Positions 60,901 to 64,000 of a stretch of 64,000 bases of DNA are shown here, in pieces; positions within the stretch are counted from its first letter, which is position 1; the number at the start of each line of letters is the position of its first letter. Source of the stretch: Cricetomys ansorgei (Eukaryota; Chordata; Mammalia; Rodentia; Nesomyidae). Location: NCBI GenBank assembly GCA_026225945.1, contig JAMJFZ010000239.1:25507501-25571500 (forward strand). The letters are read 5' to 3'. Under the pieces are notes generated by a model that searched no databases, was not told the origin of the DNA, and saw nothing but the letters and a program-made list of their open reading frames with translations. A program made the translations under genes and the position numbers.

Positions 60901-62679
60901 AGGAGAATTTGATGACCTCTGGAAAATGAATGTTTCATCCTGAATGGGAAGTATGCAAAACAGTTTTTCTGTGTGGTGGTTTTTGTTGTTTTGGGTTTTT
61001 TTTTGTTTTTGTTGTTGTTTTGTTTTGTTTGTTTATTTGTTGTTGTTTTTAGATAGGAAGATTCCTCTCTCCACTCTGGTATGTATTTCTCCTTCCAAGG
61101 CTAGAATTGGGACTACCCGAGGCCAGTCCGGGCAATTGGCCTTGACTGTGTCTTGCTTCCTCTTAGAAAGTATCCCAGGGTAACTGGTGAGGGACAAGAT
61201 ACACACATGAACCCATCTGCTTTGTGCATGGTGTCAGTGTCAAGCACATATTTGGTGGAAGAAATACTTTGGAGAAAATTAGAATTCTGGCATTTTGAAG
61301 TCTACTTGGCAGTCAGGTGAGCTCTGTCCTGCCAGCTTTGTCTGGAGTCTCACTATGTGAGCAGGACAAGGTCACAAGTGGTGTCTGGAGCCCTCCATTT
61401 CCATGCTCCTGCGGAGTCCAAGAGGGAGTTCCAGATGCTTTTTTCCCTACTATTTCAAGAAGATCAATATATGTTGTTCTTCCTCCAGTGATATCAGTAC
61501 CCCCTTTCCTATGCATTACTAAATGCATTTAAGTCATTAACATATGTAGGGATTCAACTTCTTCCTGTTTCTTTTTCACACTTCGGTAGCACAAGTCAGT
61601 TTCTCTAATGCCCTCTGATAACAACCGCCAACCTCGCTCTGTGTCTTCTGAACGATGATCCACAATATATCGCGGCTTTCAATATTTTGTTTCAATATAT
61701 TGTTATTGAAACAATACTGAACAATATTGAAAGGAGGCTTTCAGTATCTTTCAGTATTCTTTCCAGCAGCTCCTTGGATACCATACAGGTCATTTTTCAA
61801 AAATCGAGGTAACAAAACCTTGACTTGTTTCCCCTTGGTGAGGAAAAACACGTCCTGTGTCACGCAATCCCCAGACGCGTCCCGCTAGCTGCTGGCCAGA
61901 AGTCATCACAGCAGACAGTTGACCTCTGTGTCCAGCGCCGCGCTAAGTGGACCGAGAACAATAGTGAGCCCAGCAGCTGCAGAGCCAACGGCTTCCTAAT
62001 GCTTCTTGTTATTGTTTGAAAATGGTGAAATGAAAAAAAAAAAATTCCACGTGAGGTACAGTTCATCAGGGCAGAAGGGGATCTTGGGAAGAAACTAGAA
62101 AAAGCAGAGGGATGTTCCGTGCAGTCCTTAAATGACACAATCTTTCTGCATGTTTAAATGAGCTGCGAGATGACCACGGGTTCATAAAGTCTCGTTTGCC
62201 ATGCTCCTCTCTCAACCACAGCCACTCCCCTTCAACCTCTTTCCTTTGCTGTTTCTTAGTCCCGCTGTCTAATCTAAAGCCAAGAGCTCTCTGGAATTTT
62301 TTTTTTCCATTTTATCAGGAGAACATGGTGACAAAGCAAATATTGGCAAAATGTCTCTTATATTCTTATACGCCACCAAGTATAATCTTTCAAAAGAAAC
62401 CCTAAGGGACAAAGGTATAGCAAATATGTTCACATAGGCCTGCCGGTCTGCTTAAGGTTGTCCATCTGCCAGCCTGTGAGAGTGTTCCATTGCCTTTGCT
62501 GATTTAAGATGAATTGGTAAATAATCATATCTTGTATTTAAGCACATTCAAGTTAACAAACTCATTTTTGCTGTACCCGTTTGATAGCATCAAAAATTAG
62601 CTTTAAGAAAAATGTTAACTTTCAGATTTCAAGACTTATTCCTTGTTCTTGTGCATTAGATTCATTTCTCGATTTTGTT

Positions 62680-62810
62680 GTTGTTGTTGCCTTGAGTTCC
62701 TGATTCTGATCTCCTAGGCAACGGTATTACAGGCGTGCTATCATGTGATCTCCTAGGCAACGTGAGTATAGGAATGCCACCATGACCATGCCCAGCTAAT
62801 TTCATGATTC
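62680..62810 (-). repeat. Degraded B1-like fragment with an internal tandem duplication
   Basis: ATTACAGGCGTGCTATCATG is a B1-type start in antisense. GATCTCCTAGGCAACG occurs twice, 36 nt apart (62710 and 62746). Confidence 0.45.
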
Positions 62811-62984
62811 TATTTATTACATTTATGGCTTGACTTTCTTCAGACTTACCCAGAGTTGTTATTAGATCCACACATAAAATGAATTTATTTTCATACCTGG
62901 TTTATGTTTTCCAATCTCATCAGTTCATAATAATTGTGAGTCCTAATAAGCCAATATCACACACAGTTCCGTTTTAAATTTTTA

Positions 62985-63175
62985 CTTTAATCATGTGTGT
63001 GTGATGAGTACCTGGACATGTGTGCAGTGTCGGAAGATGCCAGCGTCCAGGGGTGACACAGAGCTGGAGTTCCAGGTTGTTCCGGCCTGCCTGACGTGAG
63101 TGCTTAGAATCAAGCTCAGGTCCTCTGGAAAAGTACCACACACTCTTAACTGCTTAGTCATAACTCCCCAGACAC
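62985..63175 (-). repeat. B3-type SINE
   Basis: GAGCTGGAGTTCCAGGTTGT, CAAGCTCAGGTCCTCTGGAA and a degraded head. Confidence 0.7.
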
Positions 63176-63225
63176 ATGCTTTCTGGGTTTTTTTGTTTTG
63201 TTTTGTTTTGCTTTTGTTTTTGTTT

Positions 63226-63360
63226 TTCGAGACAGTGTCTCTCTGTGTAGCTCTAGTCATCCTGGAATTCACTCTGTAGACGAGGCTAACCTGGAGCTCA
63301 GAGATTTGCCTCTGCATCCCAGGTGCTGGGATTAAAGGCATGCACCACTACTGCCTGACT
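63226..63360 (-). repeat. B1 SINE
   Basis: CGAGACAGTGTCTCTCTGTG through to GGGATTAAAGGCATGCACCA; well preserved, after a (TTTTG)n tract. Confidence 0.9.
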
Positions 63361-64000
63361 TACATGTTTTCTATATAACAATATACAGAAGTATATTTGA
63401 GTGAATGTCTGCCAGCAGTAGAAATGCTGCTAAACATTTACTGATGTTGTCCTAAGTGCTGTGGACACGGACTATTTACGAATGACCCCACAGATTGACA
63501 TCACCTGTTCGAGAGCATTCTACCCAAACAGAAGAACTCACAATGATAAGTCACCTGTTCACGGAGGTGATTCGATTCTATCACTTTGCCTGTTCAATCC
63601 GCTTCATAGATTTACCTGAGAGAGTAACAGTGCTTTCTTTGCTGGAATGAGGAAAGTGGAGATAGATCCACAATACAAATCAGCAGAGCCATCTTAAGAA
63701 ATGGTCTGAATCCGCAACAGAAGGAAGCACTTATGTGGAGCCAATGAGATAAAGATTTCTAGGTTTCTGCCAATATCTGAAGTAATTTCCTTCAAATCAG
63801 TAACTGGTTGAACAATTTGTTTCTTTTTTTCTTCTCTCCAACCTCCGGGCTTGAATTCTTGCCAGGAGAGGGTTTTTCTCAGCACCAGAAAGTGGCCTGG
63901 ATCCATTCTTCTTTGTTTCCCTCATTGTCTTCCAGAAGAGTTCCCAGAAAACAGGACAGCTAAGAAGTAAGCCAGGGAAGGAGCTCTGAAGAGCTGGTTA
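63361..64000. other. Right edge, nothing recognised
   Basis: The 70-codon minus-strand frame 63694-63906 has no family I recognise. Fabp5, expected further on, is not reached. Confidence 0.45.

Larger units (their letters stand above)
59305..62679. other. Non-coding, sparse repeats
   Basis: Contains a short (CA)n at 60305, an ID-like scrap at 60817, a T/G-rich run at 60978-61055 and an AT-rich hairpin at 61677-61732. No gene seen. Confidence 0.45.

Noticed and set aside
63694..63906. 70-codon minus-strand frame at the right edge
   Set aside because: No recognisable protein family, and no splice or promoter context to support a gene.
41800..64000. Possible Fabp5 or a processed FABP pseudogene on the right side
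   Set aside because: No FABP motif ([18 protein letters not shown], TRxYE) found; the region reads as repeats and unrecognised DNA.

Overview
The window is mammalian genomic DNA from a muroid rodent. It carries split genes with GT-AG introns and no dense coding. The SINE set is B1, B2/B3 and B4/ID, there are rodent Lx-type LINE-1 3' ends, and long (GAAA)n, (GT)n and (CA)n microsatellites are frequent. The encoded proteins are close to mouse but not identical to the mouse sequences as I remember them. That fits another muroid such as a cricetid; the species cannot be fixed from sequence alone.

The real gene content is three tandem, same-strand paralogues of the intracellular fatty-acid-binding protein family, in the order Fabp4 (13762-18001), Fabp9 (25311-28674), Pmp2/Fabp8 (37687-40781). 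Each has the canonical four-exon FABP structure with coding segments of 73, 173, 102 and 51 nt (132 aa). All splice junctions are GT-AG and all three frames are intact. This matches the known mammalian FABP cluster, in which Fabp12 lies beyond Fabp4 and Fabp5 beyond Pmp2. I found neither of those here.

Layout: 1-6600 is non-coding with scattered SINEs. 6600-7170 holds a block with two DR1 elements that match, from memory, ARE6 and ARE7 of the mouse Fabp4 (aP2) adipose enhancer, about 7 kb upstream of the promoter. 7170-13540 is SINE- and microsatellite-rich spacer. 13541-18180 is the Fabp4 promoter and gene. 18180-25140 is intergenic, with an LTR-like remnant, a degenerate 39-40-bp minisatellite, a MIR and a minus-strand L1 tail. 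25140-28790 is Fabp9. 28790-37550 is intergenic with SINEs, GAAA/GGAA and (GT)n tracts. 37550-41800 is Pmp2 and its 3' region. 41800-64000 has no recognisable gene; it holds LTR-like remnants, SINEs and a plus-strand L1 3' end (about 48860-50530) interrupted by an apparent solo LTR with a 6-bp target-site duplication.

How the genes relate: all three encode small cytosolic beta-barrel lipid chaperones with different known expression (adipocyte/macrophage, testis, peripheral myelin). Their proximal promoters share one paralogous layout: inverted CCAAT box, 10-12 nt, (A/T)GTCAC(A/G)TG E-box-like element, 11-12 nt, TATA-like element. They therefore look like tandem duplicates that kept a common core promoter. 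I found no CRISPR array, prokaryotic-type system, tRNA, rRNA or unknown multi-gene system; the best leads are regulatory and repeat-derived.
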